From: Lentisphaerota bacterium
GTDB taxonomy: Bacteria > Verrucomicrobiota > Lentisphaeria > Oligosphaerales > JABHEG01
Reading direction: 5' to 3'
Length of the DNA: 33,527 bases
NCBI GenBank assembly: GCA_018676675.1
Contig: JABHEG010000232.1
Coordinates: 1-33,527 of the forward strand
Positions 14,529-23,704 of the stretch are shown here, in pieces. The translations under genes were made by a program, and so were the position numbers. Every line of letters begins with the position of its first letter. Within the stretch, counting starts at the first letter, position 1. Under the pieces are notes generated by a model. That model had not been told where the DNA came from, ran no database searches, and saw nothing but the letters and a program-made list of their open reading frames with translations.

Positions 14529-15968
14529 ATGTCAGGTGAGATTCTTGCCGGGGTTGCGAAGGTTGACATTACGGATCGCGATGCGGGCCCGGTCAATGAC
14601 CCGTTGTACGTGAAGGCGTTGGCGTTGCGCAGCGGCTCCACCGAGGTCGTGATCATCACGGTTGATGCTGTGGCGGTTGAGGAGATTGGGCCGATCAAGA
14701 ACGGCTATCTTGCTGCCGTTCGGTCCCAGCTTGGCTGTGACTTGGGGATTGCTCCGAAGAACGTCGTGGTCAACGCCAGCCATTGTCACGGGGCGGTGTG
14801 CGGGGACGTTGTTCGGCGGACAGTTGAGGCCGTCACTGAGGCGTGGGGGGCGATGACCCAGGTCCAGGTTGGCGTTGGGACAGGGCACGAAGACCGGATC
14901 ATGGAGAACCGTCGTTTCCGGTTGCGGGATGGCCGGGAAGCCGATGCCCGCCGCGCCTATTCACTGCCGGCGGACAGCGAGGTGGTGGGCGTCGGTCCGA
15001 TCGATCCCGAAATTGGCATTCTGCGTCTGGACAGGGCGGATGGGCAGCCACTGGCCGTTCTCTATACGGTGGCCTGCCACCCGATCAAAGGGATGCCGGG
15101 CGGGGGCACTACCGCGGATTTGGTGGGCGTCGCTTCCCAGGCAATCGAGGACAGTCTGGGGGAGGGGACTGTCGCGCTATTCGTCCAGGGGTGCGCAGGC
15201 GACATCAACCCCGCCCTTTACAAAGATGTCAATTCCCCACCGGATGCAGATCGCCTGGGAAGCATGCTTGGGGTGAGTGTGCTGAAAGGGTTGCGTGGGG
15301 TTGAACCGCGGGGTGGTGGGGAGCTTGTGGTCATCAACGAGCTCCTGGACCTTCCAAGGGAGGATCTTGCGCCTCATATTGCCGCCCTCGAAGCTCGCCA
15401 GATGCAGTTGCTGCAGACACTGCGGGGAACGGACATCAACCTCAAGACGTTCATCCCGCTTCTTATCAAGCATGGCTTATCCGGGGATTCTCCGTCGTAC
15501 TACTCCTACCGGTATCTGCATGAGGATGCGATCGGTCAGAGCAATCTGGTCAATCTCGACAACCAAACCAGGGAGGGGGTAGCGCGCTATGTGGGGAACA
15601 TCCACACGATGGAGGAGTTGACCCGTGTTCAAGCCAACTTGGGCCTGCTCAGGATGCACCATGCTCAGAACGTGGCGGCTGGCACGGACACGATTACCAC
15701 CGAGGTCGTCGGAATACGGATCGGGGATTTCGTGCTGGTGATGTTCCCCGGCGAATTGAGTGTACAGATTGGGCTGAACATCAAACAGGCCTCTCGACAC
15801 CCATTCACCTTCATTGCCGGAGTGAGCAACGGGTACATCTACTACGCTCCCACCGCTGAGCAGCTCACGAACCGCGGTGGAGCCCAGGAAGACAGCGACT
15901 GCTACCTCGCCTCCGGTTGGCAGGCCCTCTTCGAGGGGAAGGCCGCGGATGTTCTTCAGAGACTGTGA
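14529..15968 (+). CDS. Neutral/alkaline non-lysosomal ceramidase-like protein (N-terminal domain family)
   Basis: This is a 479-residue protein with no signal peptide. The landmarks of the ceramidase N-terminal domain are in place: NASHCHG (H85, H87), ACHP (H184), QGCAGDINP (222-228), FPGELSVQIG and GYIYYAP. In characterised ceramidases equivalent His, Glu and Tyr residues hold the zinc. ATG 14529 follows AGAGGTGA; a GTG at 14520 is an alternative. True ceramidases are secreted and longer, with a C-terminal Ig-like domain that is missing here. With its operon partner GH127 also leaderless, a cytoplasmic amidase or esterase role on a sugar derivative is more plausible than ceramide cleavage. 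It is 22 bp upstream of the GH127-like gene. Confidence 0.82.
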   Translation: MSGEILAGVAKVDITDRDAGPVNDPLYVKALALRSGSTEVVIITVDAVAVEEIGPIKNGYLAAVRSQLGCDLGIAPKNVVVNASHCHGAVCGDVVRRTVEAVTEAWGAMTQVQVGVGTGHEDRIMENRRFRLRDGREADARRAYSLPADSEVVGVGPIDPEIGILRLDRADGQPLAVLYTVACHPIKGMPGGGTTADLVGVASQAIEDSLGEGTVALFVQGCAGDINPALYKDVNSPPDADRLGSMLGVSVLKGLRGVEPRGGGELVVINELLDLPREDLAPHIAALEARQMQLLQTLRGTDINLKTFIPLLIKHGLSGDSPSYYSYRYLHEDAIGQSNLVNLDNQTREGVARYVGNIHTMEELTRVQANLGLLRMHHAQNVAAGTDTITTEVVGIRIGDFVLVMFPGELSVQIGLNIKQASRHPFTFIAGVSNGYIYYAPTAEQLTNRGGAQEDSDCYLASGWQALFEGKAADVLQRL

Positions 15969-15990
15969 GTTCTGATCAATAGGAGAGACG

Positions 15991-17715
15991 ATGACCAGGC
16001 AATTTGGCGTTCATCAGGTACCGGCTTTGGAGAGCGTACGTCCCTTGGGGGAGCTCGCGGAGAGGCAGAAACGAGTAGGGCAGCGCCTGCTGCGCGAGGA
16101 TGTGTACCGTCCTGAGTTGATCACCAGCGACATCACGTTCGATTATGATCCTGCCCCGTGGAATGATTGGTATGGTGGACACGAGTGGACGTGGTATGCC
16201 GATGTGAGTGGGCGGTACCTGAACGCGATGGTGTCTCTGATGCCTTCCCTTGGGGAGTTCCCTGAGATCGCTCGGCAGGTTCTGGAGACCGTGCTGGCGA
16301 ACCAGGCTCCCGATGGCCATTTCGGGCCTCCACTGGCCCCCAACGCGTGTGACCGTTCACAGGCATCCGGCACGGCATGGATGCTCCTGGCCCTGCCGCG
16401 AGTCGCCCAACTGCTGGGCGATGAGCGCGCACTGCACGCCGCGCAGCGGTTGGCCGAGTGGTACAAGACCGTGACCCCCTACTGGCTGAGTGACGATGTG
16501 CTTGGCAAGCAGCGCTCCAAGAACAGCTATGCCTTGATCTTCTCGAACTTCACCCACTGCCTGGACGGCCTTGCAGCACTCCAGCGCATTGACCCCGATG
16601 ACAGGTGGGCGGACTTGGCCAGGGAGATCGCGGAGGCGGCCAAGACGCTTGATGATGAGTGCCACAGCCACCATTTCCTGTCCACTTTGCGCGGGATGTT
16701 GGACTGGTACACGCTGACGGGGGAGTCAGCCTTTCTGGAGAAAGCGCGTGGACAGTGTGAGCGAATCGCAGTGGAGGGAGTCCTCGACACGGGAGGCGTT
16801 CCCGAGGACTTCAGCAACCCTCGGACCGATGAGGGGTGCTCTGAGGCCGATTGGGTCCTGGTCAACCTGAAGCTGCACGCGATCACCGGGGAACGTGCGT
16901 TTCTGGGACGCGCTGAGCGGGCGATCTACGGACATTTCTTCATGAACCAGTGTCCCAACGGTGGATTCGGCACGTGGCACGGGTTTCATGATGCGCTTGG
17001 CGCGCATGGGCCGGGAGCTGTCGGGAGATACAAGGAAGCCTATTGGTGCTGTTCGATGCACGGAGCTTACGCGTTGACCGAAGTGGCCCGGCACGTGGTG
17101 ACCGAGTCGGAGGGGCGGCTCAATGTGAATCTGCTCTTGGGCTGTCGGAGCTCCTTCGACGTCGCGGGTGGCACGGTGGTTATTTCGCACGACGCGTCGG
17201 AGTACCCGTACCCGGGTCGCGCGCGGATCGTAGCTGAGCTCAGTTCTGGCGAGTCTGTGCCGCTGACCGTGGCGTTGCCATCCCATACGCCGTTGGTGAG
17301 AGCAACCCTTGACGGCGCCGACCAGGCGGGCAGGAACTCGGGAGAACTGAGTGTATCCCTCAGTGGGCGCGGACGCCACGAACTGGTGCTGGACTTTGCC
17401 CCGAGTGTGCGGGCCGAATCTCCGCAGTGTTCAGACGTGTTCCCAGGCAGGAGCAGTCTGTGGTACGGGCCTCTGCCACTGGGCAGCAACGCTCAGCTGT
17501 CGCGTTGTGTCTACGATGTGACGGAGGCGCTGGCCGATGGCTTGGAGCCGATTCCCTGTCGGCGCCCGGGGGCATGGGCAAGTGAAATGGAGTTCCACCT
17601 GCCGGCGACGGATGCCCCGGACTTTGACCACACGCGCGAACGCAGCTATCTGACGCTCTACCCTTTGGCTGCCGCTACGTTCAGACAATTCAGCTATCTC
17701 AGCTACCTGTTCTGA
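15991..17715 (+). CDS. GH127-like beta-L-arabinofuranosidase family protein
   Basis: This is a 574-residue protein with TAGGAGA upstream of its ATG and no signal peptide. An N-terminal alpha/alpha barrel (about 20-380) precedes beta-sandwich segments. The GH127 zinc-cysteine active site can be traced. E272 in PEDFS corresponds to the acid/base of the GEAFS motif in the Bifidobacterium enzyme HypBA1. E281-x-C283 (DEGC) and C353-C354 (YWCCS) correspond to its Glu338, Cys340, Cys417 and Cys418, the last pair including the cysteine nucleophile. The match in spacing is good, although the loop between E272 and E281 is shorter. The likely activity is a retaining beta-L-arabinofuranosidase or a related cytoplasmic glycosidase acting on imported oligosaccharides. 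It lies between the ceramidase-like and DUF4838 genes in one operon. Confidence 0.8.
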   Translation: MTRQFGVHQVPALESVRPLGELAERQKRVGQRLLREDVYRPELITSDITFDYDPAPWNDWYGGHEWTWYADVSGRYLNAMVSLMPSLGEFPEIARQVLETVLANQAPDGHFGPPLAPNACDRSQASGTAWMLLALPRVAQLLGDERALHAAQRLAEWYKTVTPYWLSDDVLGKQRSKNSYALIFSNFTHCLDGLAALQRIDPDDRWADLAREIAEAAKTLDDECHSHHFLSTLRGMLDWYTLTGESAFLEKARGQCERIAVEGVLDTGGVPEDFSNPRTDEGCSEADWVLVNLKLHAITGERAFLGRAERAIYGHFFMNQCPNGGFGTWHGFHDALGAHGPGAVGRYKEAYWCCSMHGAYALTEVARHVVTESEGRLNVNLLLGCRSSFDVAGGTVVISHDASEYPYPGRARIVAELSSGESVPLTVALPSHTPLVRATLDGADQAGRNSGELSVSLSGRGRHELVLDFAPSVRAESPQCSDVFPGRSSLWYGPLPLGSNAQLSRCVYDVTEALADGLEPIPCRRPGAWASEMEFHLPATDAPDFDHTRERSYLTLYPLAAATFRQFSYLSYLF

Positions 17716-17755
17716 TGGTGTGTCGTTCCGTGGTCGCAACAGGAGCCAGAAAACG

Positions 17756-20044
17756 ATGACACACATCCCACGGGCCCTCCTTCTGTTGGGTGCCGGTGTC
17801 TGTTCGATGGCGGCTTCGGCTGTCAGTACGACAACATTGGTTGAGGACGGGGGAGCCCGATGCGTGATTCTTCTGGCCCCGGATGCGGCTCCATGCGCCA
17901 AGGTTGCCGCGGCAGAATTCCGGCTCTATCTACGGCGCATCTCAGGGGTTGACGTGCCTGTTCGTGCTCCGGCGGCGTCGGCGGGGCGAGAGGGGGTGAC
18001 AGCTGTGCTGATCGGGGCGAGCGAGCGTACCCGTACTCTCGGGATCGATAGCCAGGGCATTCCATCGGAAGGTTTCGTGCTGCATGTTGGGCCGGACTTG
18101 GTAGCGGTGGTTGGCAATGATGGGCCCGCCTACGGGGTAAACTACCGATTCAGCACAGACAGTGCCGGTACCCTCTACGGTGTGTATCGTCTGCTTGAGA
18201 TGCTCGGGGTGCGCTGGTTCTATCCGGGCGAAGGAGGAGATGTTGTTCCCAGGACGCCGACTGTGCGGATTCCGCATGGGACGACTCAGAATCACCCCGC
18301 ATTCCCCTATCGACACACCGGGTACGCCGAATTCGAGTGGGGACGACGGGTTGGGGCGGGTGGTGACCGGGATGTCTGGAGCACGCGGCACACGTGCAGT
18401 CTTGACCTGCACCGCGACCACCACGAGGGGCAGCCGACGTGGTTCTTACCGAATGCTGACGGCCACCCGGGCTACCAGGCCGATCTGGCGCACCCCGAGG
18501 TAATCAAGGCCGTTGCCGGCATGGCGGCAAGGCGGTTCGAGACACGTCCCATCGGACAACGGTATTATTTGGTGATTCCGCTTGATGGTCGGGCGTTTCC
18601 GGACGATGGGGCCCGATCACGCTGGGTGATGTCCGGGGCTGTGGGAGTTGCCGAGAGGCTGAGGACATCACACCCGTCCGGGCGGATCGTCTACTGTGCC
18701 TACAACGACTACCGCGTCCCTCCACCCGATCTCAGCCGTTTGCCGCCCAACGTGGTGGTGCTGATTGCACTGAGTCGGGGCGAATTGCTTGAGCCGGAGC
18801 GTCGTGCAGCGGCGTACGAACTGATCAAGGCATGGCAGGACCGTCGACCGGAAGCCATTTACTTCTGTCGCTACGGCGGGGGCCGGTTACGCATGATGCC
18901 GGCCTTCATTCCTCATGTGATTGCGGCGGATGTCAAGCGTCTGAACACGATGTCAGAGGAGGGGGCGTGCCCCATCCGTGGCGAGATGAATTTCGTTGGA
19001 GTCAAGGCCGGAAGCCCGTTTTCATGGTGGGAACACCTGAATGAGTACGTGACTGCCAAACTGCTGTGGGATCCGCGGCGTGATGTAGACGCGTTACTCA
19101 GGGATATCTGCCTGCGTCTATTCGGACCGGCTTCTGAGCCAATGGAGGCATTCCTCAAACTGTGTGAGAATGCTTACCTTGATCCCACTCAGCGTGATCT
19201 GTTCGCTGTCGAGACCATTGATCAGCTCGAGATCCTGTTGAAGCAAGCGCATCTGGCGGTCAAGGAGACTCCTTTCGAGGCACGCCTTGATGCGGTGCAT
19301 GACGGATTCGCGTCCCTGGCCCGAATTCGCAGCAAGCTGAGGCGAGACGATGCAGCGTCGACCGAGGTCGTGGACGCCGGTCTTGCCTGCCACCTGACGT
19401 TTGACGAAGGGCAAGGTGGGGAAACGGTGGAACGCGTTTCTGGAGATGCCTGCGAGATCCGCGATGCCGAGTGGACGGCCGGGGTGACCGGGCAGGCTCT
19501 CATCTTCGGAGAAGCGAACAGTGGGGTGCGGATTGGCCCCGTCGACTTGAGCGACACAGACTACACCATCGAGGCGTGGGTTCGTGTCGACAGTCCGGAA
19601 CGCGGGGAAGCTTATATCGTGGGACCGGATGCCTGGAACCGGCAACTGCTGATGGTCAATTTTGGCCTGCCGACGAACCGAGGGCAGAGCGGACGGCTGG
19701 TTCTGATGCACCGGAGATGGGAGAAGGGGGAGAACGTCCGGCTGGATTCGGCCCCCTTCGAATTTGTCGCCGGGCGTTGGGTCCACGTGTGCGGGACGTT
19801 TGGTCGGCGGGATGGTATGGCAACTTACATTGACGGTCGTTTGGCCGGCTTGAACATGGATCTCACCAGGCCCTCTACAATGAGTGCCTTCTGGGTTGGT
19901 GCGTCCGGTAATGGGGCAACCAAGGCCTCGCATGATCTGTTCAAGGGGTTCCCCGGGGCAGTCGACGAGATCCGTATCTGGCGTCGGGAGCTCAGCTCCA
20001 GCGAAGTCCGCATACAGGCTGTCCGTCGTATTGCCCGTCCATGA
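17756..20044 (+). CDS. Secreted DUF4838 protein with C-terminal LamG-like domain
   Basis: This is a 762-residue protein. ATG 17756 gives a clear signal peptide (HIPRALLLLGAGVCSMAASA) and is preceded by AGGAG; the frame extends 12 codons upstream without benefit. Residues about 25-170 resemble the GH20/alpha-glucuronidase-like N-terminal domain (AAAEFRLYLRRISG, VLIGAS, GTLYGVYRLLEMLGVRWFYPGE). The middle (about 220-480) fits DUF4838, including YCAYNDYRVPP and EMNFVG. A LamG-type lectin/glucanase-fold domain occupies about 545-760 (ACHLTFDEG, YTIEAWVRV, WVHVCGTF, ATYIDGRLAG). It probably cleaves or binds glycan outside the cytoplasm; the catalytic residues are not assigned. The stop lies 3 bp from the stop of the convergent gene. 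Confidence 0.8.
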   Translation: MTHIPRALLLLGAGVCSMAASAVSTTTLVEDGGARCVILLAPDAAPCAKVAAAEFRLYLRRISGVDVPVRAPAASAGREGVTAVLIGASERTRTLGIDSQGIPSEGFVLHVGPDLVAVVGNDGPAYGVNYRFSTDSAGTLYGVYRLLEMLGVRWFYPGEGGDVVPRTPTVRIPHGTTQNHPAFPYRHTGYAEFEWGRRVGAGGDRDVWSTRHTCSLDLHRDHHEGQPTWFLPNADGHPGYQADLAHPEVIKAVAGMAARRFETRPIGQRYYLVIPLDGRAFPDDGARSRWVMSGAVGVAERLRTSHPSGRIVYCAYNDYRVPPPDLSRLPPNVVVLIALSRGELLEPERRAAAYELIKAWQDRRPEAIYFCRYGGGRLRMMPAFIPHVIAADVKRLNTMSEEGACPIRGEMNFVGVKAGSPFSWWEHLNEYVTAKLLWDPRRDVDALLRDICLRLFGPASEPMEAFLKLCENAYLDPTQRDLFAVETIDQLEILLKQAHLAVKETPFEARLDAVHDGFASLARIRSKLRRDDAASTEVVDAGLACHLTFDEGQGGETVERVSGDACEIRDAEWTAGVTGQALIFGEANSGVRIGPVDLSDTDYTIEAWVRVDSPERGEAYIVGPDAWNRQLLMVNFGLPTNRGQSGRLVLMHRRWEKGENVRLDSAPFEFVAGRWVHVCGTFGRRDGMATYIDGRLAGLNMDLTRPSTMSAFWVGASGNGATKASHDLFKGFPGAVDEIRIWRRELSSSEVRIQAVRRIARP

Positions 20045-20047
20045 AGG

Positions 20048-22678
20048 CTACCTGGCGATTCGGAGAATTGCGGTCTGTCCAAAGCCTAGAGGAACAGTCA
20101 TGACAGGGCCGGTTCCGAGGCGGGCGCCAGTTAAGGCATCGATGACCTGAGCGGGGGCGCCGACGTTGATGCGTATCGGTCCTTCTCGGGTGCCGTGCAA
20201 GACGACGAACGGACCATTGGTGTAAAGGACGCAGTCGTCGTCCGTCAAGACGTGGGCGCCGGCCCGTTTGGCAGCCCAGCGGAGCAACTCAGGCGTCAAG
20301 CGTGGCACGCCACAGAAGATGCTGATGCCACCGTTGTCTTCAGTCCAGGTGATCGCGGCTTCACGGCTGGCGTAACGGGCGAGGACGCGGCCGGCGGGGA
20401 TTCCTCCGGCATGGAACAGGGGGGCGATCGGCTTGTCCACACCGGACGCTTCGGGGAGCAGGCCGGCGGTGAGTCCCGCCTTGGTGGCAGCCGCTTCCGG
20501 GGGCTGTGGACCGGCAAACCGCACGAGTTCCTGGCCGGTCAACTCCCGCATGGCATTGAGGGATGGTGTTTCGCCGTCATGGTAGCCGGGGGCGTAGCAC
20601 CAGAGAGCAGTCTTCCCATGGAGCACCTTGCGCAGGGCTGCCCGTTCGTCGGCAGTGAGTACCCACGCATTGAGGAATACATACAGCTTGGCGTCAACAC
20701 GTCCCGCGAGAACGTCATCAAGCAGGTACTGCCCAAAGGGGGTGCCCATACGCGCGGCGGCTGGCCGGGCCTCGTAGATCAGAGGGCGGGTCACCACTTG
20801 CCCACCGGTGGCCACGCGGCACATGGACCGGGCGTCGTTGACCAGCGCCACGTCGGGCTGGAATGGCGTGGGAGTACTGAGCAGAGGGGCGTCGATGTTT
20901 TGGAGGCGTTTCATTTCAGCCCACATACCCGGGTCGTCGAACCACCCGGTGGCGCCCAAATCCATCCACCATGTCGCCAGGTTCCGGCATGCGGCCTGTC
21001 CCACATTGCGGAGCAGTTGGCTGTTGGTTTTGGCTAGGGAGTCGACCTTCTCTCTGTGCCCCGGGAACGTCCCTGAACAGAGGTAAGTGGCGGTATCATC
21101 TTCGTTGAGCCAGAGCTTGCCGGCGAGCGTGATGGACTCGGCGGCAGTCATGCACGGGGCGCTCTGGCCCAGACCTCGATCGCAGTAGGAGATCGGGGAG
21201 CAGAGGATGTCGATGTCAGGGGAGTCGAGAACGCGGCGCAGTCCGTAATGTCCGGAGGAGGCGGGGCCGCGCCAGATCGCGGCAAATTCGAAGACGTATC
21301 CGAAGAAGAACACGGAGAGCTTCCGACCTTTACTGGCGGTCCGGACGGCCTTTGCCAAGGTGCACACGCAGTCTGCCATGGCCTCCTGCTGGAACAGGGA
21401 AAAGTCGATGATGTCGCGCTCGACGGAGGGATCGCGCAGCACACCCGCCGGTGCTTCCCGGCGACGTTCGGGGGAGGGGACGGTCGCGTTGGTCAGAGAC
21501 GCGTTGGGCTGGCGCCAGGCTGCCTGGATAGCCCCATCGGAGCCATAGCGTTGACTCAACCATGCGCGCCAGGCTGCCTGGGTAACAGATGAGTAGCCGT
21601 CGAACTGCGGTTTCCACGTATCCTGGTAGAACCACTCGCCGGTGTTGTGGCCGGCCGGGTGGTAGCCGATCATGTTCTCAGGGAACGCCTGCTCCAGATG
21701 TTCCACGACGGCAGCCAGGCGTATGGCAGCTTCCTTCCTGTACAGTTGGGATGACACGGCGACGCCGCGTCTGCGAGGGCCGTCTTGCCACTGCATCAGG
21801 TGTTCGGGATGGGCCCTCTTCCACCAGCCGGGGGGCTCCATGCCGATCCGGGGTATGAGAAGGGCGCTGGGGTTGGCGGCGAGGACGATGCGACAGCGGC
21901 GATCCACCGGACGCCAGTCCGCGCGTTCGTCGGGCTTGGGCCAGGGCAGGGGAAGACTGAAACTGACCATGTTGACTCCGGCGTCAGCGGCCAGGCGGAT
22001 CTGGCTCTCGAAAGCGCCCGGGACATGCATCAGCGCGATGAAGGGCGTGCCCGGGACATAGCACCCGAGTTTCCATTTGCGGGGAGCGTTGGCCCACGCT
22101 CGGAACGACACGCGGTACCGCTTGCCGCCCGTCAGTTGGAGTGTTGGCTTGGTGTAGACGTGGAAATCCGGCCACTTGCCGCCCTTCGGGGGAGCTGTGA
22201 GCTGCACCTGCAGAGCACGCCCCCCGGGAGTGCTTGGGGTATCGATTCTGGCTGTGGAATTGTCGGCTCCCGTGGGCCAGAAGCTCCACCCCGCGTCGAA
22301 CTCCTCTTGCCCGCCATTGAACGTGGTTGGGCCCGAGACGATCCGACCACTACCAACTTCCTCAATGAGGAAATCGTCCAGCCAACACGTTCCGGTTTGG
22401 GCGCCAAACCGAAAATGGAACGTCCCGCGTCCGGCCGAATCCTGTGTTGCCTCGAACTCAAAAGAGGTGTGAGCCGGTTCGGTGCCGATTTGCAGGCTTC
22501 CCTGTTGGGGATTGCCGAAGAAGATGCGCCCGCGAATAGGTATCCCATCGATCTCGATTCGCGGGACGCCATTGGTGGTGCGTGCCCGGGCCTCGAGGGC
22601 CCGTGCGCCGAACGAAGTCAGGCCCCCCAGCGCGATGGCAAGGAACAGAGCAGACCGTGTTCTTCCAGTCTGTGACAT
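20048..22678 (-). CDS. Secreted GH42-like (clan GH-A) glycosidase
   Basis: This is an 876-residue protein. ATG 22678 has AGGAGAGACG directly upstream and yields a signal peptide (RTRSALFLAIALGGLTSFGARA). Residues about 40-200 are beta-rich and CBM-like (TCWLDDFLIEE). The TIM barrel follows from about 205 (MHVPGAFESQIRLAADAGVNMVSF), with the probable acid/base E348 in HNTGEWF, comparable to the NE motif of GH42 enzymes but with an altered first residue. A trimerisation-like domain (about 640-800, VALVNDAR, LYVFLNAWVL) and a short C-terminal beta domain complete the GH42-type order. It probably acts on beta-galactosides or related glycans. It is 14 bp downstream of the SGNH hydrolase gene, so the two are co-transcribed. 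Confidence 0.7.
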   Translation of the reverse strand: MSQTGRTRSALFLAIALGGLTSFGARALEARARTTNGVPRIEIDGIPIRGRIFFGNPQQGSLQIGTEPAHTSFEFEATQDSAGRGTFHFRFGAQTGTCWLDDFLIEEVGSGRIVSGPTTFNGGQEEFDAGWSFWPTGADNSTARIDTPSTPGGRALQVQLTAPPKGGKWPDFHVYTKPTLQLTGGKRYRVSFRAWANAPRKWKLGCYVPGTPFIALMHVPGAFESQIRLAADAGVNMVSFSLPLPWPKPDERADWRPVDRRCRIVLAANPSALLIPRIGMEPPGWWKRAHPEHLMQWQDGPRRRGVAVSSQLYRKEAAIRLAAVVEHLEQAFPENMIGYHPAGHNTGEWFYQDTWKPQFDGYSSVTQAAWRAWLSQRYGSDGAIQAAWRQPNASLTNATVPSPERRREAPAGVLRDPSVERDIIDFSLFQQEAMADCVCTLAKAVRTASKGRKLSVFFFGYVFEFAAIWRGPASSGHYGLRRVLDSPDIDILCSPISYCDRGLGQSAPCMTAAESITLAGKLWLNEDDTATYLCSGTFPGHREKVDSLAKTNSQLLRNVGQAACRNLATWWMDLGATGWFDDPGMWAEMKRLQNIDAPLLSTPTPFQPDVALVNDARSMCRVATGGQVVTRPLIYEARPAAARMGTPFGQYLLDDVLAGRVDAKLYVFLNAWVLTADERAALRKVLHGKTALWCYAPGYHDGETPSLNAMRELTGQELVRFAGPQPPEAAATKAGLTAGLLPEASGVDKPIAPLFHAGGIPAGRVLARYASREAAITWTEDNGGISIFCGVPRLTPELLRWAAKRAGAHVLTDDDCVLYTNGPFVVLHGTREGPIRINVGAPAQVIDALTGARLGTGPVMTVPLGFGQTAILRIAR

Positions 22679-22692
22679 CGTCTCTCCTGTGA

Positions 22693-23418
22693 TCATCTCT
22701 GCTCCTCGGCGGGTTTGATGGCGGCGAGAATGGCGTCGGCGATGGCCTTCATCCCACGGTCGCCCGGATGGGCTGCGACGCCTTTGTGCTTGTATTCACG
22801 CTCCGATCGGGCGTAGTTCTTCTCATCTCTCCCAAGGGGGCCGGCGTCGACAAAGACCCCACCGGCTTCATCACAGACCTGTTTGAGGATGGTGTCCTTC
22901 GTTTCGTTTGCCCAGAAAGACGTACGCACAACGATCGTCGGGTCGCCACCGGCTTTCAACCTGTCGACCAGTGCCTTCACACATGCCTTGAACGTGGTTT
23001 TGTCCTGGTCGGTCTTTGGGGCAGGTACGTTTTCTCCGATAGCGAGAACGACCAAGTCCGCATTGAAATCGAACACGCTCTTCAGTTTTCCGGCGATGTC
23101 GTAGTCGGTATAGTTCCGCTCAAAGGTCGCGATGTTGACCACCATGGAGTCGGGCGTCGTGCCTGTTTCTGCGGCAATGGCGTCCAGAACCCTATGGACA
23201 TAGTCGTTGTCCTCTGCGCTTGCAGCCATTCCCCAATTGCCCGTCCACCCGATCTTTGCCGATGGGCCGTGTTTGGTGATGCTGTTACCCAGGAAGAGGA
23301 TCTTGCTTGCTCTGGTGGTGCCGAACATGATGTCGCCGGCCTGCCGCTTCGGCTCGGCAGCTGTTGTGGTCGCTGCGGCTATACTGGCGGCCAGGGCAAG
23401 AAGGGATGCATGGCGCAT
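22693..23418 (-). CDS. Secreted SGNH/GDSL-family hydrolase
   Basis: This is a 241-residue protein with an N-terminal signal peptide (RHASLLALAASIAAATTTAA). Block I is GNSIT (44-48, nucleophile S46). GEN (128-130) matches the block III GxN motif, and HPGD (217-220) holds the catalytic His. The Asp usually found three residues before that His is replaced by Val (V214), so the catalytic acid may be missing or supplied elsewhere. Family members are esterases or acetylesterases, and here deacylation of glycan side chains is likely. It is the first gene of a two-gene unit with the GH42-like glycosidase. GGAG lies upstream of the start with a long spacing. Confidence 0.85.
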   Translation of the reverse strand: MRHASLLALAASIAAATTTAAEPKRQAGDIMFGTTRASKILFLGNSITKHGPSAKIGWTGNWGMAASAEDNDYVHRVLDAIAAETGTTPDSMVVNIATFERNYTDYDIAGKLKSVFDFNADLVVLAIGENVPAPKTDQDKTTFKACVKALVDRLKAGGDPTIVVRTSFWANETKDTILKQVCDEAGGVFVDAGPLGRDEKNYARSEREYKHKGVAAHPGDRGMKAIADAILAAIKPAEEQR

Positions 23419-23704
23419 GATACAGGATTCTCCATTTGTGTATTGGCGGATGGGGTGCGTTGGCTGACCCCAGAACAGCGCCAGTCAGGGCGGGCTTCAG
23501 CTGTGAGAGGATTGGGGATCGGCCCGAGCTCGGAAGATATCGTGTTGGGGCGTGCGCATCAAGGCATAGCGGTGCCCGATCGTGACGCCTCATTGACGTG
23601 GGCGAGGACCCCAGAACGGTTCGACCGAGTCTTCCCCCCCAGGGACTATTTGGGCCATCTCCATCCGATGCGGGAGAGACTCCATGCATGCTGGGAAGAT
23701 CAGA
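23419..23704. other. Intergenic region between the SGNH hydrolase and the cNMP-rhodanese gene
   Basis: No gene is supported here. The stretch should hold the promoter of the SGNH-GH42 unit on the minus strand, but I see no -35/-10 pair I would defend. The open frame across it on the plus strand is antisense to the hydrolase gene. Confidence 0.5.
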
